Of a DNA stretch of 64,000 nucleotides, positions 37,468-46,116 are shown one piece after another. The notes beneath the pieces were generated by a model. That model had not been told where the DNA came from, searched no databases, and was given only the letters and a program-made list of their open reading frames with translations. The position numbers and the translations under genes are program-made. How positions within the stretch are numbered: position 1 is the first letter of the stretch; each line of letters starts with the position of its first letter. This stretch comes from Myxococcales bacterium. GTDB lineage: Bacteria > Myxococcota > Bradymonadia > UBA7976 > UBA1532. The DNA is taken from assembly GCA_020633515.1 (NCBI GenBank), contig JACKDM010000013.1, forward strand, positions 33,734 through 97,733. Direction: 5' to 3'.

Positions 37468-40017
37468 TCAGGCGGATTCGCGGAAGAGAGCGGGCGTCTC
37501 GTGGTGGGAGCGGTGGTCGGTGGGGGTGCTGCTGCGCCACCAGAGGTAGAGGCCGGCGAGGGCGACGAGCGCGAGGACGGCGATGAGGAGCATGGCGCGG
37601 ACCGCGCCCTCGCCGCGGGGGAGCGCGGGCTCGGGGGGCGGGGGGAGGTTGTGGAGCGAGGGGCGGTCTTCGAGGCGGCGCTCGGCGGGGTCGCGGCGGC
37701 GGGGGGCGGGGTCGCGGAGCGGGGGGAGCTCGGTGGAGGCGGGGCGGCGGGGGCGGCGGCGCGCGACGCGGGGAGCTCGGTGGAGGCGCGGGCGAGGCGG
37801 GGGTGGCGCGTCGGGGCGCGGGGTGGCGACGGCGGGTGCTGGGCGGAGGGCGCGGGGCGGGCGGCGCGGGCGAGCGCGGCGCGAGGAGCCTCGGGGGGAG
37901 GGGGGCGACCTCGGTGGCGCCGTCTTCGTCGTCGTCGTCGTCGGGGGGGCGGGCGGCCAGGCGGCGGTGACGGGGCGGCGGGCGCGGGCGGTTCTTCGGC
38001 GGCGGGGGCGGGCGGCCACGCGGCGGTGCTGGCGCGGCGGCGGCGTCCTCGGCGGTCGGCGCGGCGCGCGGCGTCTCGGCGGCGGCGGCGCGGCGGCGGG
38101 GCGCGCGCGGCGTCGGCGGCGGCGGCGCGGCGTCGGCGTCTCGGCGGTCGGCGCGATCTCGGCGTCCTCGGCGGTCGGCGCGGTCTCGGCGTCCTCGGCG
38201 GTCGGCGCGGCGTCGGCGGGCCAGGCGGCGGTGGCGGCGGGGTCGAAGGCGGCGGTGGCGGTCTGCGGCCAGGCCTCGGTCTCGACGGCGTCGAAGACGG
38301 TGGTGGTCGCGGCGGCGGCGGGTTCGCCGACGTCGAAGAGGGTCTGCGCGGCGGCGTCGGCGAGCGGGGTGATGGCGCGGGGCGGGATGTCGGCGAGGGT
38401 GACGGCGGCGTCGTCGGCGCGGCCTTCGGGCGGGGGGTAGAGACCGAGCGCGACGACGGGGGGCATCTCGCCGGTGGGGGCGCGCTCGATCGCGGGCTCG
38501 GCGGGCGGGTCGACGTGGTGGATGGCGGGGATCTCGTCGACGGTGAGCGCGGGGGCCTCGGGGGGCATGGTGGGCATGGGGCTGAGCGAGGGGAGCTCGA
38601 CGGCGACGGGGGCGGGGCGGTTGATGGAGGCGCGGTGGATGCCGGCGCGGGCGGCGTGGGCGTCCTGGGGGAGCTGGCGGATGGAGTCGCGGGCGGCGGG
38701 GGTCGCGGGGACGGCGTTGCCTTCGGCGTCGATGCGGATGGCGGGCAGGCTCATGGTGGTCACGCCGAACTGCTTGACCTCTTCGCCGAAGATGACGCGG
38801 ACGTAGCCGGCGAGGCGCTTGGGGCTCAAGTTGAGGCCGGCGCGGCGGGCGAGCTCTTCGATGTCGGTGAGCATCTCCTCGGCGGAGGCGTAGCGGGCGT
38901 CGGGGTCCTTCTGGCCGGCGCGGCGGGTGATCTCGACGAGCGCGGGCGGGGTGCCGGGGACGCGGCTGTCGAGCGCGGGGGGAGTGTCTTCGCGGACGGC
39001 ACGCATGGTGGAGAACATGTCGTCGGCGCGGTAGGGGTGCTCGCCGGTGATGAGCTCGTGGATGAGGGTGCCGAGCGAGAAGAGGTCGGAGCGGGCGTCG
39101 ACGGGGCCGCCTTCGGTCTGCTCGGGGCTCATGGAGTGCGCGGTGCCGACGAAGCCGCGGCGGCGGCCGCCGGGGCTGGTGGCGGCGCGGGCGATGCCGA
39201 AGTCGACGAGCTTGACGGTGCCGCTCGTGGAGACGAGGACGTTGCTGGGGTTGACGTCGCGGTGCACGATGCTGAGGGGCTGGTCGGCGTAGTCGACCGC
39301 GGTGTGGGCGAAGTCGAGGCCGTCGGCGACGGCGCGCACGATCTGGATGGCGATGTCGAGCGGCATGGGCGCGCGGAGGCAGCCGTCGGCGAGCGCGGTG
39401 ATGTCGGCGGGGTCGGCGGTGGGCGCGATGAGGATGGCGGCGTGGGGGCGGAGGACGGGGTCGCCGAGCACGATGGCGCGGAGGAGCTCGGGGTGGCGGG
39501 AGATGAGGCCGTCGGCGGCTTCGGCGAAGGGCGCGGCGAGGATGGCGAGGTCGATGGGGCCTTCGGCGTGGCGGCGGTCGATCTCGGCGCGGTCGGCGGC
39601 GGGCACGACCTCGAGGCGGCGAGGGAGGGCCTTGAGCGCGGCGATGAGCGCGGCGCGGGTGGCGTCGTCGGGGTGGGCGACGACGACGCGGCGGGTGCGC
39701 TTCTGGGCGCGGCGGAGGATGCGGCCGACGTCGGTGCCGGGCAGGTACTCCATCGCGATGTAGGCCTGGCCGTCGATCTCGCCGACGTCGTGGATCTGGA
39801 CGATGTGGCCGTGGTGGAGGTGGGCGGCGAGGCGGGCTTCGTCGAGGAGGAGGCGGACGAAGTCGGTCTCGCCGGCGAGGTGGGGGAGGATGCGCTTGAT
39901 GGCGATGTGGCGGGCGAAGCCGTCGTGGCCTTCGCGGCGGGCGAGGAAGATCTCGGCGGTGCCTCCGACGGCGATCTTGCGCGCGAGGAGGTAGGGGCCG
40001 AACGGCTCGGGCTGCAT
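37468..40017 (-). CDS. Ser/Thr protein kinase with inserted pseudo-receiver domain and C-terminal membrane anchor
   Basis: This 849-residue protein has a kinase domain starting at residue 7 with Lys41, Glu60, 'VHRDVNPSN' (Asp254) and 'VDFG' (Asp272), so it should be active. Between helices D and E (residues of about 109-216) sits an extra domain that reads like a CheY-type receiver ('[15 protein letters not shown]', '[10 protein letters not shown]') but with Ala at the phospho-Asp position. A long Ala/Pro/Arg linker and one transmembrane helix ('[20 protein letters not shown]') end the protein. Parts of the linker (about 37720-38225) appear to change reading frame. It is the last gene of an operon, 11 bp after a lipoprotein. 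No strong Shine-Dalgarno precedes ATG 40017. Confidence 0.88.
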   Translation of the reverse strand: MQPEPFGPYLLARKIAVGGTAEIFLARREGHDGFARHIAIKRILPHLAGETDFVRLLLDEARLAAHLHHGHIVQIHDVGEIDGQAYIAMEYLPGTDVGRILRRAQKRTRRVVVAHPDDATRAALIAALKALPRRLEVVPAADRAEIDRRHAEGPIDLAILAAPFAEAADGLISRHPELLRAIVLGDPVLRPHAAILIAPTADPADITALADGCLRAPMPLDIAIQIVRAVADGLDFAHTAVDYADQPLSIVHRDVNPSNVLVSTSGTVKLVDFGIARAATSPGGRRRGFVGTAHSMSPEQTEGGPVDARSDLFSLGTLIHELITGEHPYRADDMFSTMRAVREDTPPALDSRVPGTPPALVEITRRAGQKDPDARYASAEEMLTDIEELARRAGLNLSPKRLAGYVRVIFGEEVKQFGVTTMSLPAIRIDAEGNAVPATPAARDSIRQLPQDAHAARAGIHRASINRPAPVAVELPSLSPMPTMPPEAPALTVDEIPAIHHVDPPAEPAIERAPTGEMPPVVALGLYPPPEGRADDAAVTLADIPPRAITPLADAAAQTLFDVGEPAAAATTTVFDAVETEAWPQTATAAFDPAATAAWPADAAPTAEDAETAPTAEDAEIAPTAETPTPRRRRRRRARPAAAPPPPRRRAPRRPPRTPPPRQHRRVAARPRRRRTARARRPVTAAWPPAPPTTTTTKTAPPRSPPSPRGSSRRARPRRPPRALRPAPAVATPRPDAPPPPRPRLHRAPRVARRRPRRPASTELPPLRDPAPRRRDPAERRLEDRPSLHNLPPPPEPALPRGEGAVRAMLLIAVLALVALAGLYLWWRSSTPTDHRSHHETPALFRESA

Positions 40018-40028
40018 CGGGCGGGTCT

Positions 40029-40514
40029 TCAGCTCGGCTCGGCCGGCGGCATCATGGGCTCGATGGCGGCGTCGCGAGCGGCGGGGGCGGCGCCGTCGGC
40101 GGGGGCGAGGTCGGGGGCGAGGTCGGGGCCGTGGTCGGCGGGGCCGAGGTCGGCGGCGTCGGGGCCGAGGTCGGCGAGGCCGTGGTCGGCGAGGCCGAGG
40201 TCGAGGCCGTGGTCGGCGAGGCCGTGGTCGGCGAGGCCCTGGTCTTCGAGGCCGCGATCGGCGGGCGGGTCGAGGTCGGGGTCGGGGCGGGCCATGTCGT
40301 CGGCCGGGCCGTCGTCGGGCGCGGGGCCGTCGTCGGGCGCGGGGCCTTCGTCGGGCGCGGCGTCGAGGCGGAGCTCGCCGGTGATCACGCAGCTCCCCTC
40401 GGCGCAGCGCTCGCCGGCGAAGCAGTCGTCGTCGCTCGCGCACCCGCGGCCGGGCAGCTCGGGGTCGCAGCCGGTGAGGGTGACGAGGGCGAGGGTGAGG
40501 AGCGCCCGCTTCAA
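40029..40514 (-). CDS. Lipoprotein with Asp/His low-complexity tail
   Basis: This 161-residue protein starts at TTG 40514, which overlaps the stop of the PEGA gene (TTGA). The signal peptide '[16 protein letters not shown]' matches that of the cytochrome lipoprotein at 31728. A small Cys module ('[18 protein letters not shown]') is followed by acidic and '[12 protein letters not shown]'-type repeats to the end. Asp/His repeats could bind divalent metals, but this is inference. It lies between the PEGA gene and the kinase in an operon, and may be the kinase's periplasmic partner. Confidence 0.78.
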   Translation of the reverse strand: MKRALLTLALVTLTGCDPELPGRGCASDDDCFAGERCAEGSCVITGELRLDAAPDEGPAPDDGPAPDDGPADDMARPDPDLDPPADRGLEDQGLADHGLADHGLDLGLADHGLADLGPDAADLGPADHGPDLAPDLAPADGAAPAARDAAIEPMMPPAEPS

Positions 40515-41233
40515 AATGCCCCCATCACCGCCGCGCCGCCGGCGGTCGGTGTGACGGTGATCGGGCCGTCGCCGAGGGGGCCGTCGCTCGCGAAGAGCGC
40601 CATGGCGGCGCCGCTGAGGACGAGGACGCCGCCGGCGCCATAGGCGACGTTGGCCCAGAACGCGGCGGCGTCGGCGTCGTCGACGAGCGCCTGCTGTTCG
40701 GCGCGGGTGCCGTCGGGGGGGCGCACGGCGCGGGCGTCTTCGGCGGCGCCGTCGGCGGCGAGGCCGAGCGCGACGCCGGCGCCGATGGAGACGAGCCCGA
40801 CGGCGGCGGTGACGTAGCCGGCGGTCGCGAGCGAGAAGCCGGGGCCGGTGGCGGCCTCGATGGCGGGGGGCGGGTCGTCGGCGGGGGGCGGGGCCGGGCG
40901 GGCGGCGGTGACGGCGCCGAGGACGAGGCGGGCTTCGCGGCCGGCTTCGACGTCGACGGCGCGGGTGATCGGGGTGGCGCCGGCGGGGCGGAGCTCGATG
41001 GTGTGGGCGCCGGCGGTGAGGGTCCAGGGGCCGGGGAGCGGGGTGACGCCGGCGGGCTCGCCGTCGATGAAGACGGGGACGCCAGCGGGGGCGCCTTCGA
41101 GGCGGACGGTGCCCATCGAGCGGGGCGCGGGCGGGGTGTTGTCGGCGGCTGCCGCGGCGGGCGCGTCGGCGGCGGGCGCGGCGTGCGCGGCGAGCGGCAG
41201 CAGGCTCATGGCGGCGATGAGGCTTCGACGCAT
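40511..41233 (-). CDS. PEGA-domain envelope protein
   Basis: This 240-residue protein has a Sec signal peptide. A PEGA beta-sandwich at about residues 40-105 ('VRLEGAPAGVPVFIDGEPAG', 'TAGAHTIEL') follows, then a Pro-rich linker and two hydrophobic segments near the C-terminus ('TAGYVTAAVGLVSIGAGVAL' and 'NVAYGAGGVLVLSGAAMALF'). PEGA domains bind cell-surface components and are common beside myxobacterial Ser/Thr kinases. Its stop overlaps the TTG of the next lipoprotein. It sits 59 bp downstream of lnt. Confidence 0.82.
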   Translation of the reverse strand: MRRSLIAAMSLLPLAAHAAPAADAPAAAAADNTPPAPRSMGTVRLEGAPAGVPVFIDGEPAGVTPLPGPWTLTAGAHTIELRPAGATPITRAVDVEAGREARLVLGAVTAARPAPPPADDPPPAIEAATGPGFSLATAGYVTAAVGLVSIGAGVALGLAADGAAEDARAVRPPDGTRAEQQALVDDADAAAFWANVAYGAGGVLVLSGAAMALFASDGPLGDGPITVTPTAGGAAVMGAF

Positions 41234-41292
41234 GGTTCTGCTGCATACCACCCCCGCGCGCCGGGGGGCAATGTGGCGCGATCCCGTCATCA

Positions 41293-42987
41293 TCACCGCC
41301 GTCGCCAGCGGCCGAAGCCGTAGAAGCCGAGGGTGAGGAGCAGGCAGGCCCAGGCGAAGGCGTCGCCGATGATCTGGTAGACGGTCACCGATTGCAGGAG
41401 CGGGGTCGCGTGCAGGAGCGTCTCGGCGTCGTCGGGGGTGGTCGCCGAGACGATGCGGCCGACGGGGTCGACGAAGACGCTGACGCCGGTGAGCGTGCTG
41501 CGCACGAAGGCGAGGCGGTGCTCGATGGCGCGGGGGATGGTGAGCGCGAGGTGCAGGTAGCGCTCGGCGGTCTTCCCGAACCAGTCGTCGTTGGTCATGT
41601 TGACGATGAGGTGGGGGCGGCCCTCGGCGACGAGCGGGCGGGTGAACGCGGGGAGGATGCCCTCGTAGCAGATGAGCACGCCGATCCGGAGCGGCTTCAT
41701 CTGGGGGAAGATGTCGGTGGTGACGACCTCGAGGCGGGTGCCGGGCTCGAGGTTGCCGGCGGCCGGGATCCACTTGTAGATGAAGGGGATGTAGCGGGCG
41801 AGGGGCACGTATTCGCCGAAGACGAGCAGGAAGACCTTGTCGTAGGTGCCGGCGACGTTGCCGTCGCGGTCGAGGAGCCAGGCGGTGTTGTAGGGGATGA
41901 ACGGGGTGTCGCCCTCCCAGCGGGGCTTGGTGCCCTGCTCGACGCTGGTGGCGCCGAAGAGGAGCGGGGTGCGAAAGCCGCGCTGGGGCACGGTGCGGTC
42001 GATGCGGGGGGTGTCGAGGTCGTCCTGCCAGCGGGCGACGAGGGGCTTGTCGGAGGGCGGGAAGCGCTTCGCGTCGCGGGGGAGGTGGCCCTGGCGGTAG
42101 CCGCTCTCGGCCCAGATGATCAGCTCGGCGCCTTGGGCTTCGAGCTCGGCGGAGAGGCGCTGGTTGATGAGCAGGTGGTCGCGGATGTTGTCGCGGGTCT
42201 CGGTCTGGAAGATGCCGACGTTGCCCTCGACCAGGCCGATCCGGAGCTTGGGCGCGTCTTCGGCGATGGCGTCGTACTGCACGATGCGGACGCCGCCGTA
42301 GACGAGCGCGCCGCCGACCATCGCGACGGTGATCCAGGTGGCCTTCATCGGGCGCGGGCGCCCCTCGCGCCAGGCGCGGACCCACAGGAAGCCGACGGCG
42401 TTGACCCGGTAGATGAGGAAGGTCACCGCCATGATCCCGAAGAGGTCGCAGATCTGCATGATGGGCGGGAAGAGGTACTGGCTGTTGCCCATGTAGGCCG
42501 GGAAGATGCGGGGCAGCGCGAACTCGATGGCGACCATGGCGAGCGGCGCCGACCACTCGATCCCGAGGCGGGTGGTGTTGCCGATGCGGTTGATGAGCCA
42601 GGCCCACAGCGCCCAGATGAGCCCGAGCCAGAGGCTGTGCAGCAGGAGCCCGAGCAGCCCGACCGGCAGCGGCAGCCCGCCGAAGGTCTGGAGCATGGTC
42701 GCGATCCAGTAGTAGCCGCCGGCGTTGATGACGGTGCCGGCGTAGAGCCCCCACCAGAACGCCGCCCGCGGGGGCTTGTCGCGCAGCACCCAGAGGAGCG
42801 GGACGTGGCTGAGCCAGATGAGCGGCCAGAGCGTGATCTCGGGTGCCCATGCGGTCGGGAAGGCGACGAAGGTCATCACCGCCGCGAGGGTCGCGAGCCC
42901 GAGGTCGCGGAGCATCTTCGCCCGCGGGCTCGGTGTCGCTTCGCGCGGAGCTGCCGCGGGCGCTCGTTCTTGCTGCGCTCGGCTCAT
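41293..42987 (-). CDS. lnt: Apolipoprotein N-acyltransferase
   Basis: This 564-residue inner-membrane enzyme adds the third acyl chain to lipoproteins. The N-terminal half has about six to seven transmembrane helices. The nitrilase-fold half carries the catalytic triad Glu294 ('WAESGYRQ'), Lys384 ('YDKVFLLVF') and Cys440 ('ICYEGILP'). A last helix anchors the C-terminus. ATG 42987 overlaps the lipid-kinase stop (ATGA), but the first 24 residues ('MSRAQQERAP...') look like repeat-derived sequence; the ATG at 42915 ('MLRDLGLATL') would give a normal N-terminus. With at least nine lipoproteins in this window, its presence fits. Confidence 0.93.
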   Translation of the reverse strand: MSRAQQERAPAAAPREATPSPRAKMLRDLGLATLAAVMTFVAFPTAWAPEITLWPLIWLSHVPLLWVLRDKPPRAAFWWGLYAGTVINAGGYYWIATMLQTFGGLPLPVGLLGLLLHSLWLGLIWALWAWLINRIGNTTRLGIEWSAPLAMVAIEFALPRIFPAYMGNSQYLFPPIMQICDLFGIMAVTFLIYRVNAVGFLWVRAWREGRPRPMKATWITVAMVGGALVYGGVRIVQYDAIAEDAPKLRIGLVEGNVGIFQTETRDNIRDHLLINQRLSAELEAQGAELIIWAESGYRQGHLPRDAKRFPPSDKPLVARWQDDLDTPRIDRTVPQRGFRTPLLFGATSVEQGTKPRWEGDTPFIPYNTAWLLDRDGNVAGTYDKVFLLVFGEYVPLARYIPFIYKWIPAAGNLEPGTRLEVVTTDIFPQMKPLRIGVLICYEGILPAFTRPLVAEGRPHLIVNMTNDDWFGKTAERYLHLALTIPRAIEHRLAFVRSTLTGVSVFVDPVGRIVSATTPDDAETLLHATPLLQSVTVYQIIGDAFAWACLLLTLGFYGFGRWRRR

Positions 42988-43964
42988 CGCTCTCGATCTC
43001 GCCGCACCGCGCGGCACTCGGGCCCGACGCAGAGCCGCAGCGCCGCCGGCGCGATCCGCCACGTCGCCGGCAGGCGGCCGGGGCCTTCGCCGTCCATGTC
43101 GATGAGGATCTCGTCGCCCGCCTCACCCGGCTCGGCGCGCACGACGCGCGCGAAGTGGTGCTCGATGCCGTCGATGGAGAGGTGCTCGCCGGCGTAGATC
43201 GAGGCCGTGCGGAGCATGAGCGTGGCCTTGGAGAGGTCGCCCATCACGATGACGTCGAAGAGGCCGTCGTCCATGATCGCGTCGGGCGCGACCTTCATGC
43301 CGCCGCCGAAGTAGCGGGCGTTGGCGATGGCGCCGACGTACATGCGGCCGTCGATGGGGCGGGCGTCGGGGGTGTCGGGGTCGAGGACGAGGCGGACGCG
43401 CTTGTTGCGCCAGGTGGCGGAGACCTTGGCGACGCCGAGGAGGAAGCTGACCTTGCCGCCGAACGCCTTGGTGGTGTTGTTGACGGTCTCGACGATGCGG
43501 CCCGAGGCGCCGAAGCTGCTGATGTTGATGAAGCGGTGGCGCGCCGGCGCGCCGTCGGGGCCGGTGCAGTCGAGCACGCCGACGTCGACGGTGACCGGGC
43601 GCTCGCCGACGTGCTCGATGGCCTCGACGGCGTCGGCGGGCAGATCGAGCGTGCGCCGGAGGTCGCCGCCGGTGCCGGTGGGCACGAGCGAGAGCATGGC
43701 GTTGGGCGCGAGCGAGCGTTCGCCGTCGAAGAAGCCATTGACGGCCTCGTTGTGGGTGCCGTCGCCGCCGACGCTGACGATGTGCCTCGCGCCGCGGCCG
43801 AGCGCGTCGCGCACGAGCGCGGTCGCCTGGCGGGGGGATTCGGTCATCGCGACCTCGAAGTCACCGACCCGGGCCCGCAGCCGCGCCGCCAGCTCGACCC
43901 AGCGGCGCCCCGTCTTGCCGCCGGCGCTCGCCGGGTTGACCACCACGAACGTGCTCTCGCTCAT
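42984..43964 (-). CDS. Diacylglycerol/sphingosine kinase family lipid kinase (YegS/DgkB-like)
   Basis: This 326-residue soluble lipid kinase has the nucleotide motif 'GGDGTHNEAVNG' (from residue 66), 'PTGTGGDLRR', and the C-terminal beta domain with 'VAPDAIMDDGLFDVIVM'. Family members phosphorylate diacylglycerol or related lipids. Both ends use 4-base overlaps (ATGA with the Fe-S gene upstream and with lnt downstream). Its start lies directly behind a copy of the intercistronic repeat. Next to an alkyl-DHAP-synthase-like gene, an ether-lipid substrate is conceivable. Confidence 0.92.
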   Translation of the reverse strand: MSESTFVVVNPASAGGKTGRRWVELAARLRARVGDFEVAMTESPRQATALVRDALGRGARHIVSVGGDGTHNEAVNGFFDGERSLAPNAMLSLVPTGTGGDLRRTLDLPADAVEAIEHVGERPVTVDVGVLDCTGPDGAPARHRFINISSFGASGRIVETVNNTTKAFGGKVSFLLGVAKVSATWRNKRVRLVLDPDTPDARPIDGRMYVGAIANARYFGGGMKVAPDAIMDDGLFDVIVMGDLSKATLMLRTASIYAGEHLSIDGIEHHFARVVRAEPGEAGDEILIDMDGEGPGRLPATWRIAPAALRLCVGPECRAVRRDRER

Positions 43965-45160
43965 CGCTCCCCCTCGCCGTGCTCGCTCCGCCGCCCTCCG
44001 GGCGGGATCTGCGCTGCGTCGGGCTTGCGCCCTCCTCGCTCCGACCCGTCCCCTTCGAGGGGACGGCTCCGCTGCGCGCGGCCCAGTGCCCCCTCGCCGT
44101 GCTCGCTCCGCCGACTCTCCCACCCCGGCAGCCCCCGCGCGACGACCTCGGCCCACGAAGACACCGGCCGCGGCGCGAGCGCGGCGCGGAGGTGGTCGGC
44201 GCAGTGGCCGTCGATCACCACCGGGACGTCGTCGCCCGCGGTGACGCTCTCGCTCGCCATCGCCGCCCCGGTCGCGGCCGCGGCCGCGGGATCGACCGCG
44301 GGGAGCGCGGCGCCGGCGCCGCAGCACGACCCCGCTTCGCCGGCGGTCACCGCGCCGTGCACTGCGCCCCGGACGACCGCCTGCAACAGCGCGCGCGGGG
44401 CGTCGACGAGGCCGAGGCCGCGGCCGAGGCGGCAGGCGTCGAGGTAGAGCACGTCCCCGGCGACCGCGGGCCGCAGCGCGTCGAGCCGGCCGGCGAGCGC
44501 CTCGACGAGGTGCAGCGCGCGCGGTCCGCCGGGCTCGCCGAAGCGCAGCGCCTCGGCGTCCTCGGCGTCGAGGCAGATGACCACCTTCGCCCCGTCGCGA
44601 GCACCGCCGCCCGCGCGCGCCGCGGCGGCGCGCTCGGGGCGCCCGGCGGCGACGAAGCGGTGGCCGGTGTCCCGCAGCGTGCGCCCGCCGGCGACCGGCC
44701 GCCCGACCACCCGGCCCGCCGCCGCCAGCAGCGCCAGCGACGCGGCGATCCGCGCCTCGTCGGCGCGCCCGGCGAGCAGCACCGCCTCGCCCCCGGTCGG
44801 CAGCGCGTCGAGGCTCGGCGCCTGCGGGGGCAGGGCCTCGGCCCACGCCGACCAGCCCCGCGGCGCCACCCCGGCGGCGACCGCCTCGGCGCGCGCGGCC
44901 ATCAGCGCGGTCGGCATCTCGTTGTCGTGCTTGCAGACGTGCTGGCACCGCCGGCAGCCGGTGCAGTGCGCGAAGACCTCGGCCGTCACCGCGTCGAGCC
45001 GCGCCCGCCCCCGCGCGACGTCGTCGACGAGGGTCATCAGCCCCCACGGCGTCACCGTCTCCCGCCCCTCGGCGTCGGCGACCGGGCAGGCCCAGCGGCA
45101 CAGCTTCGGGCAGAAGACGCAGGTCTCGACGATCGCGCGGTGCGTCTCGGCGGTCTTCAT
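43961..45160 (-). CDS. Fe-S oxidoreductase subunit (GlcF/GlpC-like, CCG domain)
   Basis: In this 399-residue protein, two [4Fe-4S] motifs lie near the N-terminus (Cys14/17/21/25 in 'CVFCPKLCRWAC' and Cys66/69/72/76 in 'CTGCRRCQHVC'). A cysteine-containing CCG-type region ('GSCCGAGAAL') lies further on. Such subunits pass electrons from FAD subunits to the quinone pool in glycolate oxidase, GlpABC and similar complexes. The last about 40 residues ('RAQRSRPLEG...AQIPPGGRRSEHGEG') come from an intercistronic repeat and probably are not part of the fold. Start ATG 45160 overlaps the GlcE-like stop, and the stop overlaps the lipid-kinase start. Confidence 0.88.
   Translation of the reverse strand: MKTAETHRAIVETCVFCPKLCRWACPVADAEGRETVTPWGLMTLVDDVARGRARLDAVTAEVFAHCTGCRRCQHVCKHDNEMPTALMAARAEAVAAGVAPRGWSAWAEALPPQAPSLDALPTGGEAVLLAGRADEARIAASLALLAAAGRVVGRPVAGGRTLRDTGHRFVAAGRPERAAAARAGGGARDGAKVVICLDAEDAEALRFGEPGGPRALHLVEALAGRLDALRPAVAGDVLYLDACRLGRGLGLVDAPRALLQAVVRGAVHGAVTAGEAGSCCGAGAALPAVDPAAAAATGAAMASESVTAGDDVPVVIDGHCADHLRAALAPRPVSSWAEVVARGLPGWESRRSEHGEGALGRAQRSRPLEGDGSERGGRKPDAAQIPPGGRRSEHGEGER
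43965..44115 (-). repeat. Intercistronic repeat, copy B (with a 23-bp direct repeat)
   Basis: This minus-strand copy is related to 20554-20677. Hairpin 1 is at 44046-44066 (CCGTCCCCT/AGGGGACGG) and hairpin 2 at 43991-44005 (CCGCCC/GGGCGG). Hairpin 1 differs from copy A on both arms but still pairs. A 23-bp word recurs exactly 120 bp apart (43971-43993 and 44091-44113), encoding RRSEHGEG twice. Confidence 0.7.
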
Positions 45161-46116
45161 CGCTGCCCCCCGAGCGCCGCGAAGACCCGCTCGGCGAGCG
45201 CATTCCAGTCGTCGTCGACCGGCAGCTCGGCCCCGCGCGCCGCATACACCGTCGCGCCCTCCGGCCGCAGATCCCAGACCTCGGCGCGCGTGATCCCCGC
45301 CAGGCCCGCCGCCAGATCGGCCCCGCTCACCGCTCGCGCCGGGACCAGCGCCGCGCCCGGCGCCTCGACCTCCGCCGGCAAGGCGCCCGTCGCCGCGTCG
45401 AAGCGCGCAAGCTCCATCGCCGGCACCGCCGCCGTCAGCGCCACCTTGCGCCCCGCCCGCCGCAGGCACCACCACACCGGCCGGCACCCCGCCGCCCACG
45501 CCGCCATCGCCGCCGCCCGCGCCTCGTTCCACCCGCGAAAGCTCGCCGCCCGCCCCGAAGTCTCCACCGCCGGCCACACCCGCAGGTGCACGTCGGTGAT
45601 CAACCCCGCCCGCTGCCCCGCCCCCACCGGCACCCGCGCCAGATCGGGCCCCGTCGCTCGCCGCGGCGCCACCGCGCAGCGCGTCACCCCCGAGGGCAGC
45701 GCCGCCCGCAGCGCCAGCAAGCCATCGCGCAGCCACCCGAAGCGCGGCGACGGCCGCCGATCCCACGGCGCCGCCAGCGACTCGGCGATCATCTCGTCCC
45801 CGAGCCCCATCAGCGGCCCCAACGTCAGCCCCTGCTCGCCCAGCCGCGCCTCGACCCCCGCCCACGTCGCGCCCGCCTCGACATGCACCGCCCCATCCAC
45901 CGCGTCGACCGTCCGCACCCCCGCCAGCGGCGCCAGATCGAGGAACACCCCCTCATCGACCCCCGCCGGCAACCCCCGCACCGGCGTCCACCGCGCCCCG
46001 CCGAGCCCCCGCAGCAGCCGCGCCGCGTCGGCCGGCGTCCGCACCGCGAAGCACCGCGCCGCGCCCGCCGCCCAGCCATCGCCGAGCGCCGGATCGAGCA
46101 CCCGCTGCCAGCTCAC
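45157..46116 (-). CDS. GlcE-like half flavoprotein
   Basis: This 319-residue protein resembles the GlcE subunit of glycolate oxidase, a shortened FAD-binding (FAD_binding_4) protein. 'AVRTPADAARLLRGLGG' starts the PP-type FAD fold. 'VHVEAGATWAGVEARLGEQGLTLGPL' and 'GLITDVHLRVWP' match the later blocks. The usual glycine-rich FAD loop is weak, so cofactor binding is uncertain. GTG start at 46116 overlaps the previous stop (GTGA). With the genes on either side it forms a D-E-F-type trio. Confidence 0.75.
   Translation of the reverse strand: MSWQRVLDPALGDGWAAGAARCFAVRTPADAARLLRGLGGARWTPVRGLPAGVDEGVFLDLAPLAGVRTVDAVDGAVHVEAGATWAGVEARLGEQGLTLGPLMGLGDEMIAESLAAPWDRRPSPRFGWLRDGLLALRAALPSGVTRCAVAPRRATGPDLARVPVGAGQRAGLITDVHLRVWPAVETSGRAASFRGWNEARAAAMAAWAAGCRPVWWCLRRAGRKVALTAAVPAMELARFDAATGALPAEVEAPGAALVPARAVSGADLAAGLAGITRAEVWDLRPEGATVYAARGAELPVDDDWNALAERVFAALGGQR

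Noticed and set aside
40018..40443. N-terminal Arg/Pro-rich extension of the kinase at 37468
   Set aside because: It is the shadow of the Asp/His-rich lipoprotein; the kinase fold begins right after ATG 40017.
40515..41246. Upstream extension of the lipoprotein at 40029 as one long Arg/Pro-rich protein
   Set aside because: The extension overlaps the PEGA gene in another frame; the TTG with signal peptide at 40514 explains the start.
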